Source: Acidobacteriota bacterium (lineage in GTDB: Bacteria; Acidobacteriota; Terriglobia; Terriglobales; Acidobacteriaceae). From it: a stretch of DNA of 36,101 nt. The stretch is taken from the NCBI GenBank assembly GCA_021846945.1, contig JAJZVZ010000033.1:1-36101 (forward strand). Direction: 5' to 3'. The notes under the pieces are model-generated. The model made no database searches and was not told where the DNA came from. It was given only the letters and a program-made list of their open reading frames with translations. The stretch's first letter is position 1. Each line of letters begins with the position of its first letter. Made by a program: the position numbers and the translations under genes. Below, piece after piece: positions 1-7,289 of the stretch.

Positions 1-89
1 GATCTGGGTGCGGGCGCGGGTGCTTGCGCAAATACGGGCGCGAGGGCGAATGCCAACAGGCCCGTCCAAAGTAAAAGGCTACGTTTCAT
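1..89 (-). CDS. N-terminus of an exported protein, cut by window edge
   Basis: Reading leftwards from an ATG at 89, the first 29 codons encode a typical Sec signal peptide: a basic start (MKRS), a Leu/Ala-rich hydrophobic core and an AQA-type cleavage site, followed by the start of an Ala-Pro repeat. A good Shine-Dalgarno sequence (AAGGAG) lies 6 bases upstream of the ATG. The rest of the gene lies outside the window, so the mature protein and its function cannot be stated. The start and export signal are clear. Confidence 0.7.
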   Translation of the reverse strand, partial: MKRSLLLWTGLLAFALAPVFAQAPAPAPR

Positions 90-561
90 GTTCTTCTCCT
101 TGGGAGCGACGCGAACGTGGCTGCCCGCGGGCTCGAAAAAATTAATCGCCGGCAAGTAGCTGCACGCACCGGCGGCAAAATTGCGGCGGCTTCGCCCCGG
201 CAAACCAACATCCAATGGAAGGCAACAACCGCCAGATTCATTTGGCCTTTGTGGCCGGGATGCATCTTTGCTGCTATGCCCGCCACCGCGCAAGACCGCC
301 CGGCGGGCTGCATCCCTCAGCAGAACCCAAGTTAAATCCAACCCACTGCTCAATACAAGGGGGCGTATGGTCAACTTAAATGGGATAGCGCGACCTTTGC
401 ACCGGCCCCATACTTCATAGTGGACGAACAAACCCGCCCGATGGTTCCAGCATTGCCCCCTCTGATCCCTCCCGGAAGGCCGCCCACCCTGGTTGATAAT
501 CCATCGTAATTCGCGTCAAAGACGCCGGATTGTGGCCTGCATCACACTCTAAAATAAAGAT
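90..561. other. Intergenic region between divergent genes
   Basis: This stretch separates the minus-strand exported protein from the plus-strand acetyltransferase. Short open frames occur, but none has a Shine-Dalgarno sequence or a recognisable product. I found no tRNA, convincing hairpin or strong sigma-70 promoter. The AT-rich bases just before 562 are the likeliest promoter position for the acetyltransferase but match the consensus poorly. Confidence 0.5.
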
Positions 562-1149
562 ATGGCAATCATCATCCGCACGGCGACCGCGGCCGATGTC
601 CCGCAAATTCTGGCGTTTATTCGCGCCCTGGCCACCTACGAGCGCGCCCCGGACGCCGTCTCAGCCACCGAGGCGGGCCTGCTGCGCGATGGTTTCGGTC
701 CTAGTCCGTTCTATCGCTGCCTGATCGCCGAGCACGACGGCCGGCCAGCCGGCTTTGCCCTCTATTTCTTCAACTACTCCACTTGGATGGGACGGCCTGG
801 TCTCTACCTCGAAGACATTTTCGTTGAGCCGGAACTCCGCGGTTTGGGCATCGGCAAGGCCCTGCTCAAAGAGGTGGCCGCCATTGCCGTGGCGGAAGGT
901 TGCCCGCGCCTGCAATGGGAAGTTCTCGACTGGAATACGCCCGCCATTGACTTTTACCGAGCCATGGGCGCCGAGTTCCTCGATGAGTGGCGCAATGTGC
1001 GCGTCAGTGGCGAAGCGCTTCTCCGCCTGGCAGGCATAAAGAATTCATCCGGTCATTTGGGTGCCCCATCTTCTCGCCGTTCTTCCGATGAAACGGTGGG
1101 AAACCACAAACCCCACTCCGCCCTCACAAAGAACGAGGAGACTCTGTGA
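562..1149 (+). CDS. GNAT family N-acetyltransferase
   Basis: This gene encodes a 195-residue cytoplasmic acetyltransferase of the GNAT fold, which moves an acetyl group from acetyl-CoA to an amine. Residues 5-30 match the family start (IRTATAADVPQILAFI). The acetyl-CoA pyrophosphate loop is seen as ELRGLGIGKALL near residues 90-101, followed by LQWEVLDWNTPAIDFY. The pattern is closest to the diamine/thialysine acetyltransferase subgroup, but the substrate is not certain. The domain should end near residue 158; the remaining 37 residues are polar, unlike the family, and coincide with a hairpin repeat at 1059-1100. The stop overlaps the trmFO start by four bases (GTGA), implying translational coupling. 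No clear Shine-Dalgarno sequence precedes the ATG. Confidence 0.88.
   Translation: MAIIIRTATAADVPQILAFIRALATYERAPDAVSATEAGLLRDGFGPSPFYRCLIAEHDGRPAGFALYFFNYSTWMGRPGLYLEDIFVEPELRGLGIGKALLKEVAAIAVAEGCPRLQWEVLDWNTPAIDFYRAMGAEFLDEWRNVRVSGEALLRLAGIKNSSGHLGAPSSRRSSDETVGNHKPHSALTKNEETL
1059..1100 (+). repeat. GGGTGCCCC hairpin repeat, copy 1, inside a coding region
   Basis: The segment starts GGGTGCCCCATC, contains the short inverted pair CCGTT/AACGG and ends in GGTGGG, the general layout of the repeat seen at 15752, 15791, 20920 and 30906. Unlike the others it lies inside an open frame and encodes part of the unusual C-terminal tail of the acetyltransferase. Confidence 0.55.
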
Positions 1150-2507
1150 AGATCCGTGTCATTGGCGGAGGGCTAGCCGGCCCTGAGGCCGCGCTCACCG
1201 CGGCCCGATTCGGCTGCCAGGTGGACCTCTACGAGATGCGCGCTGTCATTGACGGCAAGCCGCGCCTCACGCCTGCCCATCAGACCACTGATTTCGGCGA
1301 GTTGGTTTGCTCCAACTCCCTCAAGAGCGAGTCGCCCAACACCGCGCCCTGGCTCCTCAAGCAGGAGATGCGCCGCGGGCACTCCGCGCTTTTGCGTCTT
1401 GCGGATGAAACGGCAGTGCCGGCTGGCCACGCGCTGGCCGTCGATCGCGTCGAGTTCTCGCTCCGCATCGGCGAAGCCATCGCGGCCGAGCCCCTGATCC
1501 GCGTCCTGCGAGAAGAGGTTACTTGCCTCGATCCGCCCTCGGCCGAGCCGACAATCTCCATTGTGGCAACCGGCCCGCTCACCTCCGATGCGCTCAGCGC
1601 GGAGATTCAGCGTATCACCGGCTCCAGCCATCTCGCCTTCTACGATTCCATCTCGCCCATCGTTGAGGCCGATTCCATCGACATGAGCCGCATCTACTTT
1701 GCCGCGCGCTGGGACAAAGGCACCGCCGACTACATCAACTGCCCCATGAACCGCGAGGAGTACGATCGCTTTCTCGACGCACTGCTCGCCGCCGAGCCGG
1801 CTGAATCCAAAGAGTGGGAGAAGCTCGATTACTTTGAAGGCTGCCTGCCCATTGAAGTGCTGGCCCGCCGCGGCCGCGACACGCTGCGTTTCGGTCCCAT
1901 GAAGCCCGTCGGCCTGCGCGATCCCCGTACCGGCAAAACGCCGTGGGCCGTTGTCCAGCTCCGCAAGGAAAATCTGCGCGCTGACAGCTACAACCTCGTT
2001 GGCTTCCAGAATCACCTCAAGTACGGCGAGCAGGCCCGCGTCCTGCGCCTCATCCCCGGCCTCGAAAACGCGCGCTTCCTGCGCTACGGCCAGATCCACC
2101 GCAACACCTACATCTGCGCGCCGGCGCTGCTCGATGAGAACCTCCGGTTGAAAAACTCTGGGTGCCCCATCCTCTTCGCCGGCCAGATCTCCGGCGTCGA
2201 AGGCTACACCGAATCCATCGCCACCGGCATGCTGGCGGGCATCTACGCCGCCGCGCTGGCCCACGGCGAAGAGCCCATCCCAGTCCCCCGCGCCACCGCA
2301 CTCGGTTCGCTCATCCACTACATCACCCACGCCGACCCAAGAAGCTTCCAGCCTGCCAACATCACCTTCGACCTGCTGGAACCGCTTGAAGAAGAACTGC
2401 GCAAAAAGATCCGCGACAAAAAAGAGCGTCACCGCATCCAGTGCGAGCGCGCTCTGGCCGCCTTCGATGCGTGGTGGACGGCAACTTCTGCAACGAAAGT
2501 CAGGTAG
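1146..2507 (+). CDS. trmFO: tRNA (uracil-54-C5)-methyltransferase, folate/FAD-dependent (TrmFO)
   Basis: TrmFO makes 5-methyluridine at position 54 of the tRNA T-loop, using methylene-tetrahydrofolate as carbon donor and reduced FAD. The 453-residue product has the usual family length. The N-terminus carries the FAD dinucleotide motif (GGGLAGPEAA, residues 7-16). VCSNSLKSES around Cys55 and FEGCLPIE around Cys233 match the two conserved cysteines of the family, and LFAGQISGVEGYTES is the family's C-terminal flavin-binding signature. The GTG start at 1146 overlaps the stop of the upstream acetyltransferase and is preceded by GAGGAG. It differs from the TrmA route, which uses S-adenosylmethionine. 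Confidence 0.96.
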   Translation: MKIRVIGGGLAGPEAALTAARFGCQVDLYEMRAVIDGKPRLTPAHQTTDFGELVCSNSLKSESPNTAPWLLKQEMRRGHSALLRLADETAVPAGHALAVDRVEFSLRIGEAIAAEPLIRVLREEVTCLDPPSAEPTISIVATGPLTSDALSAEIQRITGSSHLAFYDSISPIVEADSIDMSRIYFAARWDKGTADYINCPMNREEYDRFLDALLAAEPAESKEWEKLDYFEGCLPIEVLARRGRDTLRFGPMKPVGLRDPRTGKTPWAVVQLRKENLRADSYNLVGFQNHLKYGEQARVLRLIPGLENARFLRYGQIHRNTYICAPALLDENLRLKNSGCPILFAGQISGVEGYTESIATGMLAGIYAAALAHGEEPIPVPRATALGSLIHYITHADPRSFQPANITFDLLEPLEEELRKKIRDKKERHRIQCERALAAFDAWWTATSATKVR

Positions 2508-2643
2508 CCGTCACTCACGGCGCACTCCGCCAGCCCATCGCGAATTCACACCGTGCTCACAACACGTGCCGCAAACGCACAGTGGCACAATTTGCGTTAT
2601 CCTGTTGCCTATCGGCCGATCCCCGGGGCCCAGGGAGTATGGA

Positions 2644-3141
2644 ATGAGCGAGTTTGTTCTCAACGTCAACGGCGCTCCGCTCCACGTCAATGCCCCTCCT
2701 CAAGAATCTCTGCTCTTCGTCCTGCGCAATCATCTCAATCTCACCGGAACCAAGTTCGGCTGCGGCGAAGGCCAGTGCGGGGCCTGCACGGTGCTCATCA
2801 ACGGCCGCGCCACGCGCTCCTGCCTGATCCCGGCCTCGGCGGTCAGCAATGCCAAAATCGTCACCATTGAAGGCCTGGATCAGAACGGCAAACTCACGGC
2901 CGTCCAGCAGGCCTTCATCGACGAAGAGGCGATGCAGTGCGGCTATTGCACCTCCGGCATGATCCTTGCCGCCACCGCGCTGCTCAGCAAAACGCCGCAC
3001 CCCACCGACGAGCAGATCGTCGCCGCCATGAACGGCAACATCTGCCGCTGCGGAACCTACCCGCGCATCCTCGCCGCCATTCATCGCGCCGCTGAGGCTC
3101 GCCGAGGCGAGCGGGCGCAGCTCACCGGAGGGGCACGATGA
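2644..3141 (+). CDS. Molybdenum hydroxylase small [2Fe-2S] subunit (isoquinoline 1-oxidoreductase alpha type)
   Basis: The 165-residue protein is the iron-sulfur subunit of a xanthine dehydrogenase-family hydroxylase and passes electrons from the molybdenum site to an acceptor. The plant-type ferredoxin cluster is seen in CGEGQCGACTVLINGRA (about residues 40-56), and the second cluster motifs are QCGYCTSGM and ICRCGTYPRI near the C-terminus. Length and layout fit the IorA type, which has no FAD subunit. The ATG at 2644 is chosen because the ferredoxin domain begins at once (MSEFVLNVNG) and GGGAG lies upstream; the same frame is open further upstream but there overlaps trmFO and looks non-coding. 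It has no export signal of its own and probably leaves the cell bound to its Tat-targeted partner, whose gene overlaps it by four bases. Confidence 0.93.
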   Translation: MSEFVLNVNGAPLHVNAPPQESLLFVLRNHLNLTGTKFGCGEGQCGACTVLINGRATRSCLIPASAVSNAKIVTIEGLDQNGKLTAVQQAFIDEEAMQCGYCTSGMILAATALLSKTPHPTDEQIVAAMNGNICRCGTYPRILAAIHRAAEARRGERAQLTGGAR

Positions 3142-5309
3142 ACGATTCCGAAATTGCCGAGTTCGAGTGCTTCCAGGACGGGTCATGGGGAAGCTCCCGC
3201 CTGCCCGACGTTCACGTTGACCGCCGCGACTTCCTCAAGCTTCTGGGCGGAGGATTGATCGTCTGCCTCACGCCGCACAGCGCGGGGGCGCAGGAGTCGG
3301 GCCGCGGCTTCGGCCGCCACGAGCTGCCCAAAGACGTCGCCGCCTGGCTGCACATCGCCGCCGATGGCAAAGTGAAGGTCTTCACCGGCAAGGTCGAGGT
3401 CGGCCAGAACATCCGCACTTCGCTCGCACAACAAGTCGCCGAGGAACTGCGCGTGCCCTTCGACTCCATCACCATGCTCATGGGCGACACCGAGTTCGTG
3501 CCGTGGGATATGGGCACATTCGGCAGCCGCACCACGCCCACCATGGGGCCGCAACTGCGCACCATGGCCGCCGCAGCGCGCGAGGCGCTCATGGCCATGG
3601 CCGCCGATCGCTGGCATGTTGACGCAGCCAAGCTCACCGCCGCCGATAGCCGCGTCATCGATCCAGCTGCCGGGCACTCGCTTACCTATGGCGAGCTCAC
3701 CCGCGGCCAGAATCTCGTCAAGGTCGTCTCCGGTAAAGTGCCCCTGACGCCTGCAACCGGATGGAAGATCGCCGGAACACCCATGCCCAAGGTCGGCATC
3801 CGCGACTTCGTCACCGGGAAACACAAGTTTCCTTCAGACATCGTCCGCCCCGGAATGCTGTTTGGCGCCGTGCTGCGCCCCGAGGGCTTCAACGCAACTC
3901 TGGACTCGATCGATACCAGCGCGGCGGAAAAGATGCCCGGCGTCAAAGTGGTGCGCGACGGCGACTTCATCGGCGCCGTCGCACCCGATGTCTACACGGC
4001 ACAGCAGGCGGTCGCCGCCATCCAGGCTAAGTGGACCGTGCCCGAGCAGCCGTCGAACGCGAATCTCTTCAAGGTGCTCAAGACTGCCACCGAGCCCGGT
4101 GGTGGCAGGCGCGAGGGACACCTGACCGGCTCCGTCGAGCAGGCAATGGCTACCGCCGACCTGAAGCTCGAAGAGCGCTACACCGTCCAGTACATCGCGC
4201 ACACGCCGCTGGAGCCGCGCGCCGCCGTGGCCGAGTGGAATGGCTCCAACCTCACCGTCTGGACCGGAACGCAGCGCCCCTTCGGCGTGCGCGACGAGCT
4301 GATGGAAGCATTCAACCTGCCCGAGAGCCGGGTGCGCGTCATCCAGCCCGACATGGGCAGCGGCTACGGTGGCAAGCACACCGGCGAAGCCGCCATTGAA
4401 GCCGCGCGCCTCGCCAAAGCCGCCGGCAAGCCCATCAAACTCATCTGGACTCGTCGCGAGGAGTTCACCTGGGCCTACTTCCGCCCCGCCGGCCTCATGG
4501 AGATTCGCGCCGGCGTGCACCGCGATGGTAGGCTGGTTGCCTGGGAACACCACAATTACAACTCCGGCCCGTCAGCGCTCGAAACTCCCTACGAAGTTCC
4601 CAACCAGATCATTCAATACCACCCGGTAAAATCGCCGCTGCGCCAGGGCTCCTATCGCGCTCTCGCCGCCACCGCCAACAACTTCGCCCGGGAATCACAC
4701 ATGGATGGACTGGCGCACGCCGCCGGCATGGATCCGCTCGAGTTCCGCCTGAAGAACCTCACCAATCCCCGCATGCGCGCCGTCCTTCAGGCCGCCGCCG
4801 GGCGCTTCGGCTGGAGCAACGCCAGGTCCACGCCCACCCGCGGATACGGCATCGCCTGCGGCACCGACAAGGGCGGCTACGTGGCCACCTGCGCCGAAGT
4901 CGAGATCGATCCCGCCGCCAGAAAGATTCATATCCGCCGCGTTGTCGAAGCCTGGGAGTCCGGGGCCGTCGTCAATCCCAACGGCATTCGCAATCAGATC
5001 GCGGGCGCGATTGTGCAGTCCATTGGCGGAGCGCTTTTCGAAGCGATCCTCTTCTCGAACGGCCGCATTCTTAATCCTCACTTCGCCCAGTACCGCCTTC
5101 CGCGCTTCGCCGACGCTCCGCAGATCGACGTCGTCTTGCTCGACCGCAAGGATTTGCCCTCGGCCGGCGCAGGCGAAATCGGCATCATCGGCCTGGCTCC
5201 CGCCGTCGGCAACGCCATCTTCGCCGCCACGGGAACGCGCCTCTGCAACATGCCCATGTCGCCCAGCGCCGCCGTACCGGGAGAGCCAGCATCTCCTTTA
5301 AAATGTTGA
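3138..5309 (+). CDS. Molybdenum hydroxylase large subunit with Tat signal (isoquinoline 1-oxidoreductase beta type)
   Basis: This 723-residue protein is the molybdopterin-binding catalytic subunit of an aldehyde/xanthine dehydrogenase-family enzyme. A twin-arginine signal (DRRDFLKLLGGG, about residues 31-42) follows a 30-residue N-terminal stretch and precedes a hydrophobic segment with an Ala-rich cleavage region, so the enzyme should act in the periplasm. Cofactor motifs include DMGSGYGGKHTGEAA near the middle and, near the C-terminus, AGEIGIIGLAPAVGNAI with the expected catalytic glutamate. The ATGA overlap with the small-subunit gene indicates coupled translation. No FAD subunit, XdhC-type insertion factor or cytochrome partner is encoded nearby, so the acceptor and maturation proteins must lie elsewhere. 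The substrate cannot be read from the sequence; N-heterocycles or aldehydes are usual for the family. Confidence 0.93.
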   Translation: MNDSEIAEFECFQDGSWGSSRLPDVHVDRRDFLKLLGGGLIVCLTPHSAGAQESGRGFGRHELPKDVAAWLHIAADGKVKVFTGKVEVGQNIRTSLAQQVAEELRVPFDSITMLMGDTEFVPWDMGTFGSRTTPTMGPQLRTMAAAAREALMAMAADRWHVDAAKLTAADSRVIDPAAGHSLTYGELTRGQNLVKVVSGKVPLTPATGWKIAGTPMPKVGIRDFVTGKHKFPSDIVRPGMLFGAVLRPEGFNATLDSIDTSAAEKMPGVKVVRDGDFIGAVAPDVYTAQQAVAAIQAKWTVPEQPSNANLFKVLKTATEPGGGRREGHLTGSVEQAMATADLKLEERYTVQYIAHTPLEPRAAVAEWNGSNLTVWTGTQRPFGVRDELMEAFNLPESRVRVIQPDMGSGYGGKHTGEAAIEAARLAKAAGKPIKLIWTRREEFTWAYFRPAGLMEIRAGVHRDGRLVAWEHHNYNSGPSALETPYEVPNQIIQYHPVKSPLRQGSYRALAATANNFARESHMDGLAHAAGMDPLEFRLKNLTNPRMRAVLQAAAGRFGWSNARSTPTRGYGIACGTDKGGYVATCAEVEIDPAARKIHIRRVVEAWESGAVVNPNGIRNQIAGAIVQSIGGALFEAILFSNGRILNPHFAQYRLPRFADAPQIDVVLLDRKDLPSAGAGEIGIIGLAPAVGNAIFAATGTRLCNMPMSPSAAVPGEPASPLKC

Positions 5310-5378
5310 TGATGCATCCACTGCATCCGTTAAATTTCCATCGGGGAAAGGTGAAAACAGTCAACAAAATTTCGCGGA

Positions 5379-5394
5379 TGTGATGCTAATCACT
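5379..5394 (+). promoter_or_regulatory. CRP/FNR-family-like operator
   Basis: The 16 bases TGTGATGCTAATCACT form a near-perfect CRP-type site (TGTGA, six bases, TCACT), with a core inverted repeat GTGAT-GCTA-ATCAC. The site abuts the proposed -35 box. If transcription starts near 5428, the site is centred at about -41.5, the position used by activators of class II promoters. The start site is inferred, so the distance is approximate. Confidence 0.5.
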
Positions 5395-5421
5395 TGCATA
5401 ATCGAATTCCTTGCAGATACT
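5394..5421 (+). promoter_or_regulatory. Putative sigma-70 promoter of the copper efflux operon
   Basis: TTGCAT at 5394-5399 and GATACT at 5416-5421 are separated by 16 bases, and each matches the consensus at four of six positions. They lie upstream of the first gene of the efflux operon and downstream of the end of the molybdenum hydroxylase genes. Confidence 0.4.
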
Positions 5422-5449
5422 TGAAACTAAGGCGAGGACTTATCGAGCC

Positions 5450-5815
5450 ATGAATTGGAGCAGAAAAGGCGCATTGCTGATGTTGGTTGTCGCGGTCCTG
5501 TGGGCCGTAACACCGGCGTTCGCCTGTCTGCTTATGGCGCGACCGGCGCAGCAGCCTGCCTGCTGCCACGGCGTGATGCACCACTGCGACGCGATGGGCG
5601 CAAGCATGAGCAGCCCATGTTGCAGCGCTCGCTCGCAGGAGATCGCCGTCGTTCCCGTTCCTCCGTTTGCGCCTGAGCACGCACAGCGGCTGGCGCTGCT
5701 GCCGCATCATGGCGCACTGCCAACCGCCGCCAATGCGTCCATTGCCCACGGCAGCAGCTTCGGCCCACCGCCGCCCATCTTCTCTTCAAGCGGCGGCGTC
5801 ATCCTCCGCATCTAG
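5450..5815 (+). CDS. Small Cys/His/Met-rich exported protein heading the copper efflux operon
   Basis: The 121-residue protein starts with a clear signal peptide (MNWSRKGALLMLVVAVLWAV, then an AFA-type cleavage site). The mature part opens with a cluster of possible soft-metal ligands: CCHGVMHHC, several methionines, then a second CC pair. The rest is Ala/Pro-rich with no recognised domain. It is the first gene of a run leading into TolC, CusB and CusA homologues, which suggests a periplasmic copper- or silver-binding role, comparable in position but not in sequence to CusF. The ATG at 5450 is preferred over an in-frame TTG at 5411 because it begins the signal peptide. The Shine-Dalgarno sequence is weak. 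I do not recognise a named family. Confidence 0.7.
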   Translation: MNWSRKGALLMLVVAVLWAVTPAFACLLMARPAQQPACCHGVMHHCDAMGASMSSPCCSARSQEIAVVPVPPFAPEHAQRLALLPHHGALPTAANASIAHGSSFGPPPPIFSSSGGVILRI

Positions 5816-5927
5816 AACCGCTTTCTTCCGAGACCGCCCACGTCCCGCCGCGTTTGCGCGCGCGTCTATGCGCCGTTGTGGCACTTAACCGGGCCGTGGT
5901 AACTGGCACTTTTCGCTGGAGGAAGCG

Positions 5928-7289
5928 ATGAAAGTCTTCATTTCCGCATTTCTTGTTTGTTCGCTGGCCGTTTTGCCAGACTCTCTCTCGCGCGCACAAA
6001 CACCTGTCGGAGTCGACAGCCTGACGAGCTTTGCCGCCTGGTTTCAGGATCGTCCCACGCCACCGGCTTCCGGCCCCGCTCTGACGCTGGAGGCCGCCGA
6101 GCGCATCGCGCTGGCGGAGAATCCCGAGATCGCCGTGGCCGCCCGGCGCGTGGCCGTAGCCCAGGCGCACATCCCTGTCGCCGGCGCGCTCGATGATCCC
6201 TGGGTCATGTATCGCGGCTGGAGCGTACCACTCTCGCAGCCCTGGAACTATAACGAAGCCCAGAACATGTTCAGCATCAGTCAGACCTTTCCCGGCCGCG
6301 GCAAGCGCGCGCTGCGCACCAGCATCGCTGGGTCCGATGTGGATGTCGCGAAGGCTCAGCTTGCCCAGACGCGCCTTGACGTCGAGGTGCGCGTTCACAA
6401 AGCCTTTGATGATCTGCTGCTTGCCGACGAGGAGCTGCGCATTCACGATCAGCACGTCGGCATTGCTCGCCAGGCTATCGCGGCGGCGCAAATCAAGTAC
6501 TCGGTCGGCAAGGTACCGCAGCAGGACATCCTCAAGGCGCAGGTCGCGCTCACGGCGCTGGCCGAGCACATGATCCGCTTCGACCGCGATGCCGATGTGG
6601 CGCGCGCACGCCTCAATACGCTGCTGGGCCGCGATCCCGCGGCGCCACTCCGTGTTCAGGGCAGGTTCGCTGTTGTGGCCCCGCTGCCATCAGAGCAATC
6701 TCTTGAGGCCCTCGCGCTTCAGTTCCGCCCCGATCTGATGGCAGCCCGCCGCGCAGCCGAGCGCAGCCACAAGGAGCAGGCTCTCGCCAGGAAAGCCTAC
6801 ATCCCCGACTTCACCGTCTCGGGCGGCTACATGCTCATGCCGCCCAGCTCCGACATGCGCAATAACTACATGGTCGAGGGCTCCATGAATCTGCCCTGGC
6901 TCAACCACCGCAAGCACGACGCCGAGATTGCCGAAGCCACGGCGCGCGCTACCGAGCAGGATGCCGAGCTCGCCGATCTGCGCAACGCCGCCTTCGGCCA
7001 GATTCAGGACGCCCTGGTCGAAGCTAAGTCCGCGCAGCGCTTCGCGACCCTCTATCAGGACCAGCTCCGCCCGCAGGCCGAAGCCACGCTCCAGGCCAGC
7101 GTCATCGCCTACGAAAACGACCAGACCAGCCTTCTTGATCTTCTCGACAGCCAGATGGAAGTGATCACCGTGGATGTCGACTGGGTTCAGGCCATCGCCG
7201 ACTACGACACGCGCCTCGCCGATCTCGAACTCGCCGCCGGCGCTCCTCTTGAATCATCCAAGCATCCCGCGCCGGAGGTGAAACCATGA
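5928..7289 (+). CDS. TolC-family outer membrane channel of metal efflux system (CusC-like)
   Basis: This 453-residue protein has a signal peptide (residues 1-24, MKVFISAFLVCSLAVLPDSL then SRAQ) and two outer-membrane efflux repeats. The start of the first is seen in LTLEAAERIALAENPEIAVA (about residues 51-70), and long helical segments rich in Ala, Gln and Arg follow. It should form the outer membrane duct for the pump encoded downstream. A strong Shine-Dalgarno sequence (GGAGGAAG) precedes the ATG. Its end overlaps the adaptor gene by four bases (ATGA), so the two are coupled. The neighbours assign it to copper/silver export rather than drug export. Confidence 0.9.
   Translation: MKVFISAFLVCSLAVLPDSLSRAQTPVGVDSLTSFAAWFQDRPTPPASGPALTLEAAERIALAENPEIAVAARRVAVAQAHIPVAGALDDPWVMYRGWSVPLSQPWNYNEAQNMFSISQTFPGRGKRALRTSIAGSDVDVAKAQLAQTRLDVEVRVHKAFDDLLLADEELRIHDQHVGIARQAIAAAQIKYSVGKVPQQDILKAQVALTALAEHMIRFDRDADVARARLNTLLGRDPAAPLRVQGRFAVVAPLPSEQSLEALALQFRPDLMAARRAAERSHKEQALARKAYIPDFTVSGGYMLMPPSSDMRNNYMVEGSMNLPWLNHRKHDAEIAEATARATEQDAELADLRNAAFGQIQDALVEAKSAQRFATLYQDQLRPQAEATLQASVIAYENDQTSLLDLLDSQMEVITVDVDWVQAIADYDTRLADLELAAGAPLESSKHPAPEVKP

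Noticed and set aside
2160..2172. GGGTGCCCCATCC inside trmFO, similar to the start of the hairpin repeats
   Set aside because: No hairpin follows, and the protein here aligns with the normal TrmFO pattern with at most one extra residue, so chance or codon bias is more likely than an inserted repeat.
1173..2432. Long open frame on the minus strand through trmFO
   Set aside because: It mirrors the codons of trmFO, a common effect in GC-rich genes; the product has no recognisable domain.
2386..2643. Extended start for the [2Fe-2S] subunit
   Set aside because: The extra 86 residues overlap trmFO in another frame, are basic and low-complexity, and the ferredoxin domain starts exactly at the ATG at 2644.
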